A stretch of DNA of 64,000 nucleotides from CAVQBP01 sp963782475 (GCA_963782475.1 CAWAJW010000012.1:1736001-1800000); one strand, 5' to 3'. Positions 18,311 to 27,865 are shown, numbered from the stretch's first letter. A program made the numbers and translations. The notes: a model not told the origin generated them from the sequence alone.

Positions 18311-18559
18311 TTATATGAAATGTAAGTCTGGGGTTAATCCACTTTTGTCGTCACCTTCATTTACACGTCTTAATGCATCGAGCACTTTCTCTTTGTAGAT
18401 TGCTCTATAATAATTTGCAGTCTGTACATCTTTGGATTTCATCGCAAGGGTTTCTTTTACTCTGGCAATGATCCCTTCAGTAAACTCATCTTCGATTGCG
18501 AATGGCTGATCCATTGCAGTCAAGTCCCACTCATTTATGTTTGTTGGTTCCTGGTACAT
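18311..18559 (-). CDS. Hypothetical phage protein, 82 aa
   Basis: Acidic N-terminus (AMDQPFAIEDEFTEGIIA) and a helical centre (KSKDVQTANYYRAIYKEKVL). Found 11 bases downstream of the LamG-like gene and in the same direction. I do not recognise it. Its size and position would fit a minor head or neck factor. Confidence 0.4.
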   Translation of the reverse strand: MYQEPTNINEWDLTAMDQPFAIEDEFTEGIIARVKETLAMKSKDVQTANYYRAIYKEKVLDALRRVNEGDDKSGLTPDLHFI

Positions 18560-18569
18560 CTTCTCACTC

Positions 18570-19247
18570 TTAAAATTTCACGGCATTGAAGCCGAATTTG
18601 TTTGCCTCGAATGAAGCAATTCCGTTTATCTCATCTGCGGTCAAAATTCTGTCGTAAAATCCCATCTCCAGCAGCAGCCCTGTCATTGGTTCAGGCATTG
18701 CAGTATAGATACCGATCTGGTTTGTGGTCAGTGAAAGGTCAGGTATTGTGAACCCTGGGTTTGAATAAGAGTTAACCTGTCCCTTTGCATAAAGTGTCAA
18801 AACCTTAGCCGAATCCTCATATGTTACCGCAATGAATTTGTAGGTTTCATTCTGGCTTGTATCGTGACAAATAACCGATAAGCCTGAAGAAGCATTCGTA
18901 TAGTCAACCTCAACACCCACTCCGGAATATTCACCTATTACAAGTCCTTCATCATTTCCGTTCAGGATATTCAGCAGATCGCCCAATGCTGAATAAACCA
19001 TGAAAATTGTAAATGCCGACCCTCCGATTATCTCTGCCATATTTACACTATCGCCTGTGTAACCGATATAAGAAGGATTGTTTGAATCCACCGGCTGAAG
19101 CACGTTCAATGAATTGACCTGTTGAATAGAGCCGTTTGCATTTTCAGTTATAGGAGACTGAATGAACCTGTTTTCTGTCTCCGGAATTAAACCGTTTGAA
19201 GAATCTCCGGACCCGATATTCGGATTCCAATAAGTTTTGTATGACAT
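18570..19247 (-). CDS. LamG/concanavalin-like virion protein, 225 aa
   Basis: The body from about residue 60 looks like a jelly-roll lectin: FTIFMVYSALGD, then GVGVEVDYTN, a hydrophobic core strand YKFIAVTYEDSAKVLTLYAK, and the characteristic C-terminal LLLEMGFYDRILTADEIN. In bacteria and phages this domain usually binds carbohydrate. The gene is next to neck and adaptor genes rather than to the fibres, so it may be a capsid or neck decoration that touches cell-surface glycans. It is four bases from the upstream gene. Confidence 0.6.
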   Translation of the reverse strand: MSYKTYWNPNIGSGDSSNGLIPETENRFIQSPITENANGSIQQVNSLNVLQPVDSNNPSYIGYTGDSVNMAEIIGGSAFTIFMVYSALGDLLNILNGNDEGLVIGEYSGVGVEVDYTNASSGLSVICHDTSQNETYKFIAVTYEDSAKVLTLYAKGQVNSYSNPGFTIPDLSLTTNQIGIYTAMPEPMTGLLLEMGFYDRILTADEINGIASFEANKFGFNAVKF

Positions 19248-19250
19248 CGT

Positions 19251-19766
19251 TTATCCTGTTATTACACCTACATCAACTGTGGTAGGATCACCGCCTCTGA
19301 AATAGAGAATCGGATTTAAAGTAGCCGGATCAGTCCCCACACCTGTGTTGCTGTCTGACTGCTGGGTAAAAATTATTTTCGGTATCAGTACTGCTTCTAC
19401 TTCCATTTCTATGAATCCGCAATCATCAACAAAAGAAGAAATCTCTTTATCGTAAGTCAGAGTAAGGATTGAAACTCCCGTGTCAACTGTTGACATTGAA
19501 GCCGGAACGATTGAATTGCCGCTGATATCCCTGAACTCGTACTTGCTGATTGCAGAAATTGAAAGAAGACTTAATGAGATTGAAACTACTTTCCCGTCAA
19601 CCTTCCAGTTAACATTATCCGGAGATAGTTTTACTTTCCCTCTCAGGATTCCCGTCTTCCTGCAAAACTCTTGATAAGCCTTGTTCAAGTGCTGTCTTAT
19701 CTGTGGTTCTCGGAAGTTCGGAAATTCCTGCTGTATCTCTTCTACTGCGTTCTGATAAAGGATCAT
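19251..19766 (-). CDS. Head-tail adaptor-like protein, 171 aa
   Basis: The N-terminal helices (EEIQQEFPNFREPQIRQHLN, KAYQEFCRKTG) match the style of SU10/T7-type adaptor proteins, which open with a short helical bundle and continue with a beta domain; here the beta part runs from about residue 45 to the end. Adaptors sit below the portal ring. The ATG overlaps the stop of the upstream gene in ATGA. The family is inferred from pattern and gene order. Confidence 0.5.
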   Translation of the reverse strand: MILYQNAVEEIQQEFPNFREPQIRQHLNKAYQEFCRKTGILRGKVKLSPDNVNWKVDGKVVSISLSLLSISAISKYEFRDISGNSIVPASMSTVDTGVSILTLTYDKEISSFVDDCGFIEMEVEAVLIPKIIFTQQSDSNTGVGTDPATLNPILYFRGGDPTTVDVGVITG

Positions 19767-20905
19767 TGTTGGTTGCCTTTCAAATTCACACCTGCCTGTC
19801 CGGTAGGCAGGTTAAACTTCAGCATCAAGAACTCATCAAATTGTACTTTCATCGACTGGTACATTAAGGTGTAGCTTTGAATCTTAGTGCTTGCATTAGC
19901 CACTGTTGACTGATGTAGTTGTAAAGCTGAAGTAACTTGCGCTGTATAAAGCTGTATATCGTTTGCATATCCTTCAAGCTGAAGCCTGTACTGGGTTGTT
20001 TTGGCTTCCAGCTGCTTGAATTGATTTTGAAGATTAAGGTCTGTTGTCTTGTCAGCTTCAGCAATCATTGTCTGTTCAGCCAGCCTTGCCTGTTCAATGT
20101 TCTTTTGCAGAATAGCCTGGTAGTTTTGAGACTGCGAAGTAAACTGATTCATTGAGTCCTGAATCCTGCTTCTGTACTTATCCAACTGCGAGTTAACCTT
20201 GAGAAGCTGTACCTGTGCAAGTTCAGTATCTTCAGTTGCTTCAACGAGTCCGGTGACTTCTGTAAAATCATCTTCTGAGACTGGGGGAGTGTAAGAAGGT
20301 GCAGTGCCAGGATCGGTAATGGTAATGTCCTGATAAGTCCCCAAAACAGCGTCCGTGTATGTTAAGGTGAATGAACCTGGAGATATCGGGATCTGAATGG
20401 AATCTAATGAGGGAATTGCCAGTCCGTCTGTTTCTTTCCTGATTAAAGAAAGAACTGCCTGAAGCACTGTATAAAGAATAATACCGTACTCATACTCTTT
20501 AAGTCCGGGGATAAACGAATTGTCTGTACAATTAACGTCAGCCGTATCAACTAAGAAAGCTGTGCCGCCGTTTGGTAGAATCTTAATCAACTCTTGAATC
20601 TGAAGGACAACCGGTGAGTAATCATCTGCATAATGAATCGAGTTCTGATCGCTATACTGCTTAATCAACCTGGGGTTTCCTTGTTGTGCAGGATATCCTG
20701 TCTTTCCTTCAGCCCTGACAAAAACCTTATCCAGAAGAGAAGAGGTCGAAGTCCCGTCAGCAAGATCAACCGGAGTTGCAATCGCTTCCAGTTTATCCGG
20801 TGATAAAAATGAAACGATAAGCCTCAAGGCATTAGAGAGCCATTGATTGAGTGAGGTTGTATCACTGAATGTTCCTGTATATGCTTCGATTCTGTCTCTG
20901 ATCAT
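19763..20905 (-). CDS. Putative neck or head-completion protein with coiled-coil C-terminus, 380 aa
   Basis: The N-terminus (IRDRIEAYTGTFSDTTSLNQ) and the beta-rich middle are not assigned to a family. From about residue 215 to 345 a long coiled coil is evident (QVQLLKVNSQLDKYRSRIQD, QNIEQARLAEQTMIAEADKT). It is the first gene after the major capsid gene, where head-completion or neck proteins are found. It overlaps the adaptor-like gene by four bases. Function is inferred. Confidence 0.5.
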   Translation of the reverse strand: MIRDRIEAYTGTFSDTTSLNQWLSNALRLIVSFLSPDKLEAIATPVDLADGTSTSSLLDKVFVRAEGKTGYPAQQGNPRLIKQYSDQNSIHYADDYSPVVLQIQELIKILPNGGTAFLVDTADVNCTDNSFIPGLKEYEYGIILYTVLQAVLSLIRKETDGLAIPSLDSIQIPISPGSFTLTYTDAVLGTYQDITITDPGTAPSYTPPVSEDDFTEVTGLVEATEDTELAQVQLLKVNSQLDKYRSRIQDSMNQFTSQSQNYQAILQKNIEQARLAEQTMIAEADKTTDLNLQNQFKQLEAKTTQYRLQLEGYANDIQLYTAQVTSALQLHQSTVANASTKIQSYTLMYQSMKVQFDEFLMLKFNLPTGQAGVNLKGNQQ

Positions 20906-20926
20906 TGTTTGCTTTCGTTAAACCTA

Positions 20927-20952
20927 AGTGCCCCACTTTATGATGAGGCACT
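20927..20952 (-). terminator. Hairpin downstream of the major capsid gene
   Basis: A 6-bp stem AGTGCC/GGCACT with a 14-base loop lies between the capsid gene stop and the next start. There is no U-tract; it may lower read-through so that capsid message exceeds that of the downstream genes. Confidence 0.35.
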
Positions 20953-20965
20953 ATGAGTTGATGAG

Positions 20966-22279
20966 TTAGGCTGCTATGTTGATTAGCTGATGAGCTTCCT
21001 GAAGCGTTGCTCCAAGTCCTTCATCGGAATTATAAACATCTTTGACACCGTTGTAGTCGTTGTCAGTTTTGACGTTGTTCTTGAACTCAGGCTTTTCGTA
21101 GATAGCATGGAACAAGTTGTTGTGGTCAATGACCAGCATCGTCTTGTTATACTGATATCTTAAAGCCTTTGTCGGAACTAAGTGAAGGATTCCGTGAGGG
21201 GTTTCCAACATTCTAACGTTAAAACCTAAGACGTTCCTCTGAGTTTCACTCAGTTTAACCTGCCAGCCGGATTTACCAGCGAGGTAGTTAGTCCCATCCA
21301 TTTTCGACCAGTAGCTTATAGCTCCAGGTGCACAGAAAGCGAATTTCTCGCCTCTGTCTCCGTCAAACTGAAATAGTTTTTCGGACATATCCACGAAGTC
21401 AGAGTACTTGTAAGAAGCCTCTGAGATAGAGAACAAGTTCTGCATATCATCAGAAGTAGAAGCACTTCCGTGCTTTTCCAGGATAGGAACAAGACCCATT
21501 GTGGTTCTGTTCTTTTGCCCGTCTTTATTGGTTCTGTGACCGTCAGACAGTGCAATCCCGTCCATTCCAGTTCCAACTACAGAAGCACCTAAAATGAAAG
21601 ATTTCTCTCTCTGCATTTTGAACTGTTTGGCTTTCTCGTCTCTCAATCTGGCTAACTCGTTAGAGTAAGCTCTGAGGGCTGCCTTGTACAGTTTTCCGGT
21701 TACTTCAACAGGTACAGAGAAGAACTGAGTCGAGTTGTGTACGATCTGCAATTCGTCTGCCCATGCTTCACCGGCAAATGAACCTTCACCCCTTACATTA
21801 CCAATCACGATTAAAGCATCGTTATCGTCAAGTACAATGGTAGCTCCGCCTTTTGCCCATAAGAGCTTTAAGGTCAATGCTCCGCCAACTACTTCAGAAA
21901 TAAAAACAACACCTTTTTTGGTTGCTCTTGTTTCGTCCCAAACTTCCAATTCCAAGCCTTCCCAGGAAGCGTCTGGAGTTCCTGAAAGGTTAACAATACC
22001 GTCTACTGCAACACCGGTTAAACCGACATCGTTATTAGGTATAGTTCCAGGAGTTGCCCCGTTAACAGCACATTCCTGTTTTAAGAACGTGGGTCTGTGT
22101 TCAAACATTTTGAACAAAGGATCGTCCACGTACTTCACATTTAATTGCCCAACAAGAGTCGTGAACGGAGCTATATCGGTATATAACTCGGCTACTCTCT
22201 GGGGTTCGAGATAGAACTGCCTTCTTTCAAGGAAGAGAGTTCCAATCCCATTATCCGCAAATAAACTTTTTGCTGACAT
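20966..22279 (-). CDS. Major capsid protein, 437 aa
   Basis: A protein of the size expected for an HK97-fold coat protein, placed after portal and scaffold genes. Notable blocks are LYTDIAPFTTLVGQLNVKY near the N-terminus, then KQFKMQREKSFILGASVVG and GMDGIALSDGHRT, and YKYSDFVDMSEKLFQFDGDR; the C-terminal part has the strand-rich pattern of the A-domain. The sequence resembles the SU10/P22-like coat families rather than lambda E. It is preceded by AAGGAG. Assignment rests mainly on size, synteny and general pattern. Confidence 0.7.
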   Translation of the reverse strand: MSAKSLFADNGIGTLFLERRQFYLEPQRVAELYTDIAPFTTLVGQLNVKYVDDPLFKMFEHRPTFLKQECAVNGATPGTIPNNDVGLTGVAVDGIVNLSGTPDASWEGLELEVWDETRATKKGVVFISEVVGGALTLKLLWAKGGATIVLDDNDALIVIGNVRGEGSFAGEAWADELQIVHNSTQFFSVPVEVTGKLYKAALRAYSNELARLRDEKAKQFKMQREKSFILGASVVGTGMDGIALSDGHRTNKDGQKNRTTMGLVPILEKHGSASTSDDMQNLFSISEASYKYSDFVDMSEKLFQFDGDRGEKFAFCAPGAISYWSKMDGTNYLAGKSGWQVKLSETQRNVLGFNVRMLETPHGILHLVPTKALRYQYNKTMLVIDHNNLFHAIYEKPEFKNNVKTDNDYNGVKDVYNSDEGLGATLQEAHQLINIAA

Positions 22280-22340
22280 CGTTCGTCTTTCTCCTTATCA
22301 TATTTGTCACTGACTTATTCATCCCGTCTGAGCACTTAAC

Positions 22341-23276
22341 TTACTTTCTCGAAGTTCTGAATACGTCTTTATAAGTGGCACCCAACTGCTGTTGAAAATT
22401 CTTGCTTGCATCACTGGGTGCGCCTTTATGCCCTGGTTGAGCACCAATAGGTGAGGGAGCCTGGTTCTGTTTAGCTTTCGGCTGTACCTTTGCATCTTTC
22501 CCGTTGCCTTTTGCAAGCTTCCATTCGTAGAACTCCGGAAGGTCCCGCATATTCTTGGGTTCTTTCGCATACTGAAGGAACTCGGTAGCTTTCTTTGTGT
22601 CCCAGCCCCTCGATTGCATTAGAAACTGTACTGTTGCCTGCTCTTGTTGTGAAACTTTCTGTTGAGCCTGTTGATCTTCGATTGCCTTCTGATAAGGTGT
22701 TATTGTTTTGTTCAATAGCTTATCACGGTAGGTATCTTTGTCGATGTAGTACTGATCTAACGCTTCACGATATTTGAATGATTCTGAATTAGGATCACTG
22801 TCATAAGGATCGTAGTCCTTTGGCTTGCCCGGTCTCGTTGGTTCAGTTAGCTCTTCTTCTTTTGGAGTTTGAACTTCTTTAGGTTCAGCAACTCCATGTC
22901 CTTGAGCATTTCCTACTAAGTGAGACTCTAAAGCCGTTATTACTTGAGGATTGTCTTGAAGGTATCTGACAATCGGTGCGAAGGTCTCGTATTGCTTCAG
23001 TTGAGTCTGAAACTGAGTTGCCTGGCTCTGCCAGTATTCATACCTGTCTTTCCTCTGCTTATTTGGTTTTCCTTCCCGCTCTGCGGGATTTGCCTGGGTG
23101 TCGTTCTGTTCGTTGTTATCATCTTGCTCGTCATTATTTTCATCATTTGCATTGTTGTCTTGATCACCCGGTTCGGTATCATCAACACCATCACTATTGA
23201 TTGACTCATCAAGGTTATCCTGTAAGGAGTCTTGACTATCGTCAGCATCACTCGTTGTGCTGAATAAATCTGCCAT
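22341..23276 (-). CDS. Scaffold-like protein, 311 aa
   Basis: The first 65 residues are extremely acidic and Asn/Asp-rich (DDTEPGDQDNNANDENND), followed by a basic patch (KPNKQRKDRYEYW), a Gln-rich helical coiled coil (QSQATQFQTQLKQYETF) and a proline/glutamine-rich end. Scaffolds of portal-first phage cassettes have this composition, including a short basic helix that binds the coat protein. It sits exactly between portal and major capsid genes. Confidence 0.65.
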   Translation of the reverse strand: MADLFSTTSDADDSQDSLQDNLDESINSDGVDDTEPGDQDNNANDENNDEQDDNNEQNDTQANPAEREGKPNKQRKDRYEYWQSQATQFQTQLKQYETFAPIVRYLQDNPQVITALESHLVGNAQGHGVAEPKEVQTPKEEELTEPTRPGKPKDYDPYDSDPNSESFKYREALDQYYIDKDTYRDKLLNKTITPYQKAIEDQQAQQKVSQQEQATVQFLMQSRGWDTKKATEFLQYAKEPKNMRDLPEFYEWKLAKGNGKDAKVQPKAKQNQAPSPIGAQPGHKGAPSDASKNFQQQLGATYKDVFRTSRK

Positions 23277-23284
23277 AAAAAATC

Positions 23285-25519
23285 TTACTGCCTTTCTCGC
23301 TGTTTAATGCTGGAGTTTGCGATCTTTCGATCCATGCCCAGCCGTTCTGCCTGCATATCGTATTCGTTCTTCTTGAGAGTCGTATAGATTTGCGAGGCTT
23401 TCTTTGCGTCACCTGACGCATCGTTAAGCTTTGTTTTGAATTTCTCAACTTCCAGTCTTTTCTTATCGTGAACCGATTCCCTGGTCGCTGTCTGAAGGTC
23501 GCCTCTGAGAGATTTAATTTCATCCTGAAGCGACTGAATTGTCTGCTGCATCTGGACCATTTGAGAGTGCCTGTTCAGAACACCTTCAACGTCCACGATC
23601 TCAGTTTTCTTCAGAAGTTCAACCTGGTCGATTGCGCCTGCCTGGAAGAGCTGGTAGTAGTAATCAAACTGTGCCCATCTGTTTGACGGTAACATTGAAC
23701 CTGAAACAACAATTACATCATATTTACCTACCGTCACGTCATTGACTTTACTCGTCACGTTTCCGAAATCATCATAAATGGGCTGGTTGATTATCAATTC
23801 CCTGGGAGCATTATTCGGCTGAATAAGCCGGATAGTTTTCTCTTCGGTATAAGTCTGCTGGATAAGCTGAATAACAACTTTTGCCAGTGCATTGAGTGCG
23901 CCTTCAATATCGTCCTTCTTGGATTTGATCCTTCTCTGACCATATTCGTCAAGCGCAACAGTGCCTTTGTAAGTCTGAGGTGCGCTTCCACCGTCTCCCT
24001 GTTGTAAGGCATAGATGCCTAAAACTCTTTCCACTTCCTGAATCTTCTGAGCCTTGTTCTGATATAACTCGGTCGGAAGTGCAGGGGGATAAAACTGTTC
24101 CGGTTTCCCGATCTCAGGATTGTATTCAAAGAACTCTGTACCGGCTTTCGTCCAGCGTTCTTTAACGTCCTTCTTATTGACTGATCCTGAAGGGAAGAAA
24201 ATCTTTGTGTTCGTTGAGTTAGAAGCATGAGCAACCAGCAATGACTCGATCTTATTGATTTGCTCTTGAAGGTCTTTAACCATTGCAACATCACTGAGCG
24301 GGTAAGGGGTTCTGTCATGGTGATTCATCAAAGTGACAATCGGGTAATTGTCAATATCCATGACACCCTCGTATAAAAGAACTCCACCACAAGACATCAC
24401 TCGCAAAATCTTGTTCACAATTATCTGTTCTGCCTGAAGCACACCGTATTCAATCATATCGTTCATCGTTACTATTTCGAGGTGTGTAGTGGAGTTTGGA
24501 ATCATCTGAGGGGATTCTGCACCTGCGTTCATCATCGGTTGTCCTGAAGCCGGGTCCATAACAAGGTGATACGTCTTCCCGAACTTCTGTGCAATCTGGA
24601 GATACTGCTGAACCAGATCGTCTGATGTTATAAACTCTGGGTGAAACCCTGCTCTGCTAACAATCACCGCCGGTCTCTCAAGGAACTGAAGATATTGTTC
24701 CTCGGTTAAAACTCTTTCGTCTCCGTTGCCGGTGATCCTGTAATCTGCGTCTTTTACTTTTGTGTAGCGGTCAATCATTCTGTACTTGTAATGAATGCCG
24801 TCATAAAACTTATCGTTTGCTCCGTATGAACTCTGATGTGAAGAAACCGGATGATCATCTCCCTCAATAGGTCTGAAAAGAGTAAGCATATTCCTGTATT
24901 GCGGGTAAGCAATCTGAATCTGCTCTGCGGTCATTATCTTGGAAATGATAATATGTCCCGCATCTCTGGCGTAAGGATCAGTTGTATTCGGATCAATGTA
25001 AACATCGAATGAATCAACCGAGGTAATAAAGACTTCGCCTTTTCCGTAATCAGCAAAAGGATCATGGTAAGCCATCATTACTCCCATGCCACGAACATAA
25101 TATTCATCAATAGCCTGTTTCAGCCTCATGTTGCCGTCTGAAATTTCCCAGATATAACTGAGCAAGTCAGAGAACATTTTGCCTGTCCTGGTATCGGAAT
25201 CATCTCTTCCGGTTGAAGAGAATCTCGGTTTGTTTGTGGTGAGCATGGCTTTAGCCTGTTCAACGGCAGGTTCAATTACGTTCAAAACAAGAGGGGGTTG
25301 TCTTCGTTTCTTGAGTTCAGCAACCTCTTCTTTTGTCAGTTGATAGCCACGTCTGAAATCGTCCCAGTCTTTTGCTTTCTTGGCATAGGGTTCACGTGAG
25401 GATTTATAGAAGTCGAAAAGCTGTTCTGAAAGCTTTACGCTCTCAGGTACAGTGTAGCCAGCCTTTTGTTCAGTCTGCCTTTCATCTAGTCGTTTGTGTG
25501 TAAATACATCGAATATCAC
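23285..25519 (-). CDS. Portal protein, 744 aa
   Basis: Large portal of the P22/SU10 type. Blocks seen: AKDWDDFRRGYQLTKEEV near the N-terminus, VLNVIEPAVEQAKAMLTTNK, DEYYVRGMGVMMAYHDPFAD and SVDSFDVYIDPNTTDP in the stem-wing region, then a helical C-terminal barrel with MVQMQQTIQSLQDEIKSLRG. It forms the dodecameric ring through which DNA is packaged. It lies downstream of the large terminase and upstream of the scaffold gene. The intervals on both sides are short. Confidence 0.85.
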   Translation of the reverse strand: MIFDVFTHKRLDERQTEQKAGYTVPESVKLSEQLFDFYKSSREPYAKKAKDWDDFRRGYQLTKEEVAELKKRRQPPLVLNVIEPAVEQAKAMLTTNKPRFSSTGRDDSDTRTGKMFSDLLSYIWEISDGNMRLKQAIDEYYVRGMGVMMAYHDPFADYGKGEVFITSVDSFDVYIDPNTTDPYARDAGHIIISKIMTAEQIQIAYPQYRNMLTLFRPIEGDDHPVSSHQSSYGANDKFYDGIHYKYRMIDRYTKVKDADYRITGNGDERVLTEEQYLQFLERPAVIVSRAGFHPEFITSDDLVQQYLQIAQKFGKTYHLVMDPASGQPMMNAGAESPQMIPNSTTHLEIVTMNDMIEYGVLQAEQIIVNKILRVMSCGGVLLYEGVMDIDNYPIVTLMNHHDRTPYPLSDVAMVKDLQEQINKIESLLVAHASNSTNTKIFFPSGSVNKKDVKERWTKAGTEFFEYNPEIGKPEQFYPPALPTELYQNKAQKIQEVERVLGIYALQQGDGGSAPQTYKGTVALDEYGQRRIKSKKDDIEGALNALAKVVIQLIQQTYTEEKTIRLIQPNNAPRELIINQPIYDDFGNVTSKVNDVTVGKYDVIVVSGSMLPSNRWAQFDYYYQLFQAGAIDQVELLKKTEIVDVEGVLNRHSQMVQMQQTIQSLQDEIKSLRGDLQTATRESVHDKKRLEVEKFKTKLNDASGDAKKASQIYTTLKKNEYDMQAERLGMDRKIANSSIKQRERQ

Positions 25520-25607
25520 TATTTAAACTAAAACATTAAGTCTCCCCATGCAAACATAGTGATTAAAACGAGTTAAGACAATCATCAAAACCCAAAATGT
25601 GGCAACA

Positions 25608-27137
25608 CTAAGCCAATTTCCAGTTAGTGTCACTCCAATAAAAATCATCTTCGTCTTCCTCTTTTAGCGGATCAGCTGAGTGGAAAGGAATGTAAATCTT
25701 CTTCTGTGCATAAAAGAAGGCATCCAGCGTGTCGTCATTTTTCGATCTGGGGTACATTGTCAGTTCATCGTGGAATGCCGTCTGGTTCTCCAGCATATAA
25801 ACCTTGCCCTCTGCAAATAGCGGTTCTAAGGATTCAAGCCGTGTTGATTTTGAAGACTTTGGCAGTTCCTTGATCTGAAGCCCTGGAATTGTTATTCCCG
25901 CTTCCTCTGAAGCTTTCAGCAAATACTCACGAAGCATTTCCTGGTATCCGGTTGATTCAACCCTGGTCAGCTTCGGTAAAAACCGTTTGTAATAATTCAT
26001 GATCGTTGCACCAAGCGTAAACGGAGTTACTCTCTTTCTGAAGTAGGGAAGTGTGTAGATATTCCGGTCCGGATCGATTGCGATAGGGAAGATCACCGAG
26101 TAGTCTGCCGTCTGTTTTGTAGAAGAAGCCGGATCAATTCCCATGAATACGTTAACCGGTATGAACCGCTCTTTGATATCGAGAAAGTTTTTCTTATTGT
26201 CTTTCGTATAGATAACATGAAGGACAGGTGTATCTCCGATATTCATAAGAGTACCTTTGTAGTATCTCATGTACTCTTCTTTGAATAGCTGGTCTTCATC
26301 TCCCATCACCTGACATTGGCGTTCTTTGTAGAAGACAGAGAGCCTGCCGACCTTCTCAAGATCAGCTTTCTCGTTCAGCAACTCTTCAACAGATTTCTTC
26401 TCTTCCCAGAGTGAGTAATAGTTTCCCTCTGAGTCAAGGTTCAAATAGCTTCGTCTGACTGTATACCAATCGTCCATTTCAGCCAGAGTCTCAACCATGC
26501 ACTTCTGATTTAGAGGTGTGCCGATAACTATGATCTTGCTTTTCCGTCCTTTTTCATCGAGTGCGGGAAGAGCACCTTGTAATAGCCAAAGAAGATTAGC
26601 ATTCATTGCTTCCGAAGTTTTGGTGTTGTTTTCGTCTTCGGGATCATCAAGGATAATCAAGGTAGGTCTCATGCCGTTAATGTTCAGACCTCTGATCGGC
26701 TGTCCTAAACCTCTTGTGAGAATTACTGTACCGTTCTTGAGTATTATCTGATCATCTCTCCAGACTCTCGCCGACTGTTCTCCCCAGTAGCCGAACATGA
26801 GCCTGAACTCTTGAGAATACTCAAGAACATCTTTGATCTTCCTGAGCCTGTCTTTCGAGTGAGACTGGGTCTTCGAGACAATAACAATAAACTTCGGTGT
26901 GCCGTTATCTTCAACGAAGATGTGGTGTAATGGTTTTACTTCACCGGCAAGTGTGGTTTTTGCCGTTCCTCTCGGAAGTATAAGGTTTGCTTTTCTGATT
27001 GCGGGATTGAGAAGTATTTCTTCAATCTCGTAATGAAGAGCCGGTGATGAAGCCCAGAATGTTTTGGGCATTACCAGCCGACCAAGTAAAAGAAGCTGAT
27101 CCTTTAACTGTTCAAGTATCGTTCCTGCTGTTGACAA
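25608..27137 (-). CDS. terL: Terminase large subunit
   Basis: ATPase: Walker A in LILPRGTAKTTLAG (about residues 57-70) and Walker B in PTLIILDDPEDEN (about 162-174). Nuclease: an RNase H-like core with VFMGIDPASSTKQTADYSVI (first acidic residue) and a C-terminal NDDTLDAFFYA. The enzyme drives and cuts DNA during packaging. The only start in frame is a TTG at 27137 without a good ribosome site; an ATG ten bases upstream with GGGAAAG before it would be in frame if one T of the TTT run near 27140 were absent, so the true N-terminus is probably MIRLSTAG. Confidence 0.9.
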   Translation of the reverse strand: MSTAGTILEQLKDQLLLLGRLVMPKTFWASSPALHYEIEEILLNPAIRKANLILPRGTAKTTLAGEVKPLHHIFVEDNGTPKFIVIVSKTQSHSKDRLRKIKDVLEYSQEFRLMFGYWGEQSARVWRDDQIILKNGTVILTRGLGQPIRGLNINGMRPTLIILDDPEDENNTKTSEAMNANLLWLLQGALPALDEKGRKSKIIVIGTPLNQKCMVETLAEMDDWYTVRRSYLNLDSEGNYYSLWEEKKSVEELLNEKADLEKVGRLSVFYKERQCQVMGDEDQLFKEEYMRYYKGTLMNIGDTPVLHVIYTKDNKKNFLDIKERFIPVNVFMGIDPASSTKQTADYSVIFPIAIDPDRNIYTLPYFRKRVTPFTLGATIMNYYKRFLPKLTRVESTGYQEMLREYLLKASEEAGITIPGLQIKELPKSSKSTRLESLEPLFAEGKVYMLENQTAFHDELTMYPRSKNDDTLDAFFYAQKKIYIPFHSADPLKEEDEDDFYWSDTNWKLA

Positions 27138-27183
27138 ATCGTATCATAACTTTCCCATAACCTTTCCTATCATCATCATAAAA

Positions 27184-27217
27184 AGAGGCAGAGAGAAATT
27201 CCTTAAGCCCTCTGCCT
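27184..27217 (-). terminator. Hairpin terminator before terL
   Basis: An 8-bp stem AGGCAGAG/CTCTGCCT followed on the minus strand by CTTTTT. This is the best intrinsic terminator in the late region and lies between the small-gene block and the terminase gene. Confidence 0.6.
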
Positions 27218-27226
27218 TGTGGTTCA

Positions 27227-27310
27227 CTAAGGTAAACTAAAGAAATCGTCCTCTGTTGCTGTCCAGATTAGTAATCCGATCAGGACAACAATTATCAGCC
27301 ATGTTATCAT
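27227..27310 (-). CDS. 27-aa transmembrane peptide
   Basis: Reads MITWLIIVVLIGLLIWTATE and ends DDFFSLP: one hydrophobic helix followed by a short acidic tail. Its ATG overlaps the stop of the upstream coiled-coil gene (ATGA), which supports real translation. The stop comes ten bases before the terminator hairpin. Its role is unknown; small membrane peptides of this kind can act in lysis control or superinfection. Confidence 0.45.
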   Translation of the reverse strand: MITWLIIVVLIGLLIWTATEDDFFSLP

Positions 27311-27594
27311 TGATTCTTTCCCTTCTTCACTTTGTCGAAGTGTTCCGGAACCATTTCTACATCGAATTTCAAGTTCCGAGGTTTGAATTCAACTCCCAGG
27401 TGATTGTACAGTGCATCGAGTTCCTCTCTCAGCTTTGTTAATGTTTTCTTAGTGTGTTGTAATTCAAGAACCTGACCTGATACAGCTTCAATAGTAGCAT
27501 CGTGCCGTTGGATGTTGAAATTCATACTCTCTATTACTTTAACGAAGTAGTTTGCCCACTTCAGTATTTCACTTTCCACTTTCCGTGTTAACAT
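27307..27594 (-). CDS. Small coiled-coil phage protein, 95 aa
   Basis: Helical throughout, with a heptad pattern across residues 30-70 (IEAVSGQVLELQHTKKTLTK, LREELDALYNHL) and a basic C-terminus (HFDKVKKGKNQ). The start is preceded by AGGAGACA. It lies in the small-gene block between the terminase candidates. No family is recognised. Confidence 0.45.
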   Translation of the reverse strand: MLTRKVESEILKWANYFVKVIESMNFNIQRHDATIEAVSGQVLELQHTKKTLTKLREELDALYNHLGVEFKPRNLKFDVEMVPEHFDKVKKGKNQ

Positions 27595-27612
27595 TGTCTC
27601 CTGTCCTTTCTG

Positions 27613-27792
27613 TTATTTAAATCGTTGTGTCTTGACTTTTACGTCCATCATGAATTTTGCGGGATAGATTTTCCGGTAAAGCTTTCCACCGCATTTCGGG
27701 CAGATTTTTATCGGAGCTTCGTTCATCCCATGTACTGCGTCAAATATGTTTCCGCATTTCTTGTTCTTGCATACATAAGTATATGTCGCCAT
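27613..27792 (-). CDS. FmdB-like zinc-ribbon protein, 59 aa
   Basis: Two metal-binding knuckles: YVCKNKKCGNIF and KICPKCGGKLYRK, spaced as in FmdB-family zinc ribbons. The C-terminus is basic (FMMDVKVKTQRFK). Phages often carry such ribbons near packaging genes, and they may bind DNA or partner proteins. The ORF is just under 60 codons, with a fair ribosome site before the ATG at 27792. Confidence 0.6.
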   Translation of the reverse strand: MATYTYVCKNKKCGNIFDAVHGMNEAPIKICPKCGGKLYRKIYPAKFMMDVKVKTQRFK

Positions 27793-27865
27793 CCTTAATT
27801 CTCCGTTATCATATCCGAGGTCTCCTCGGTCTTCTCATCTTCCTTTTTATCAATAAGCCAATGGC

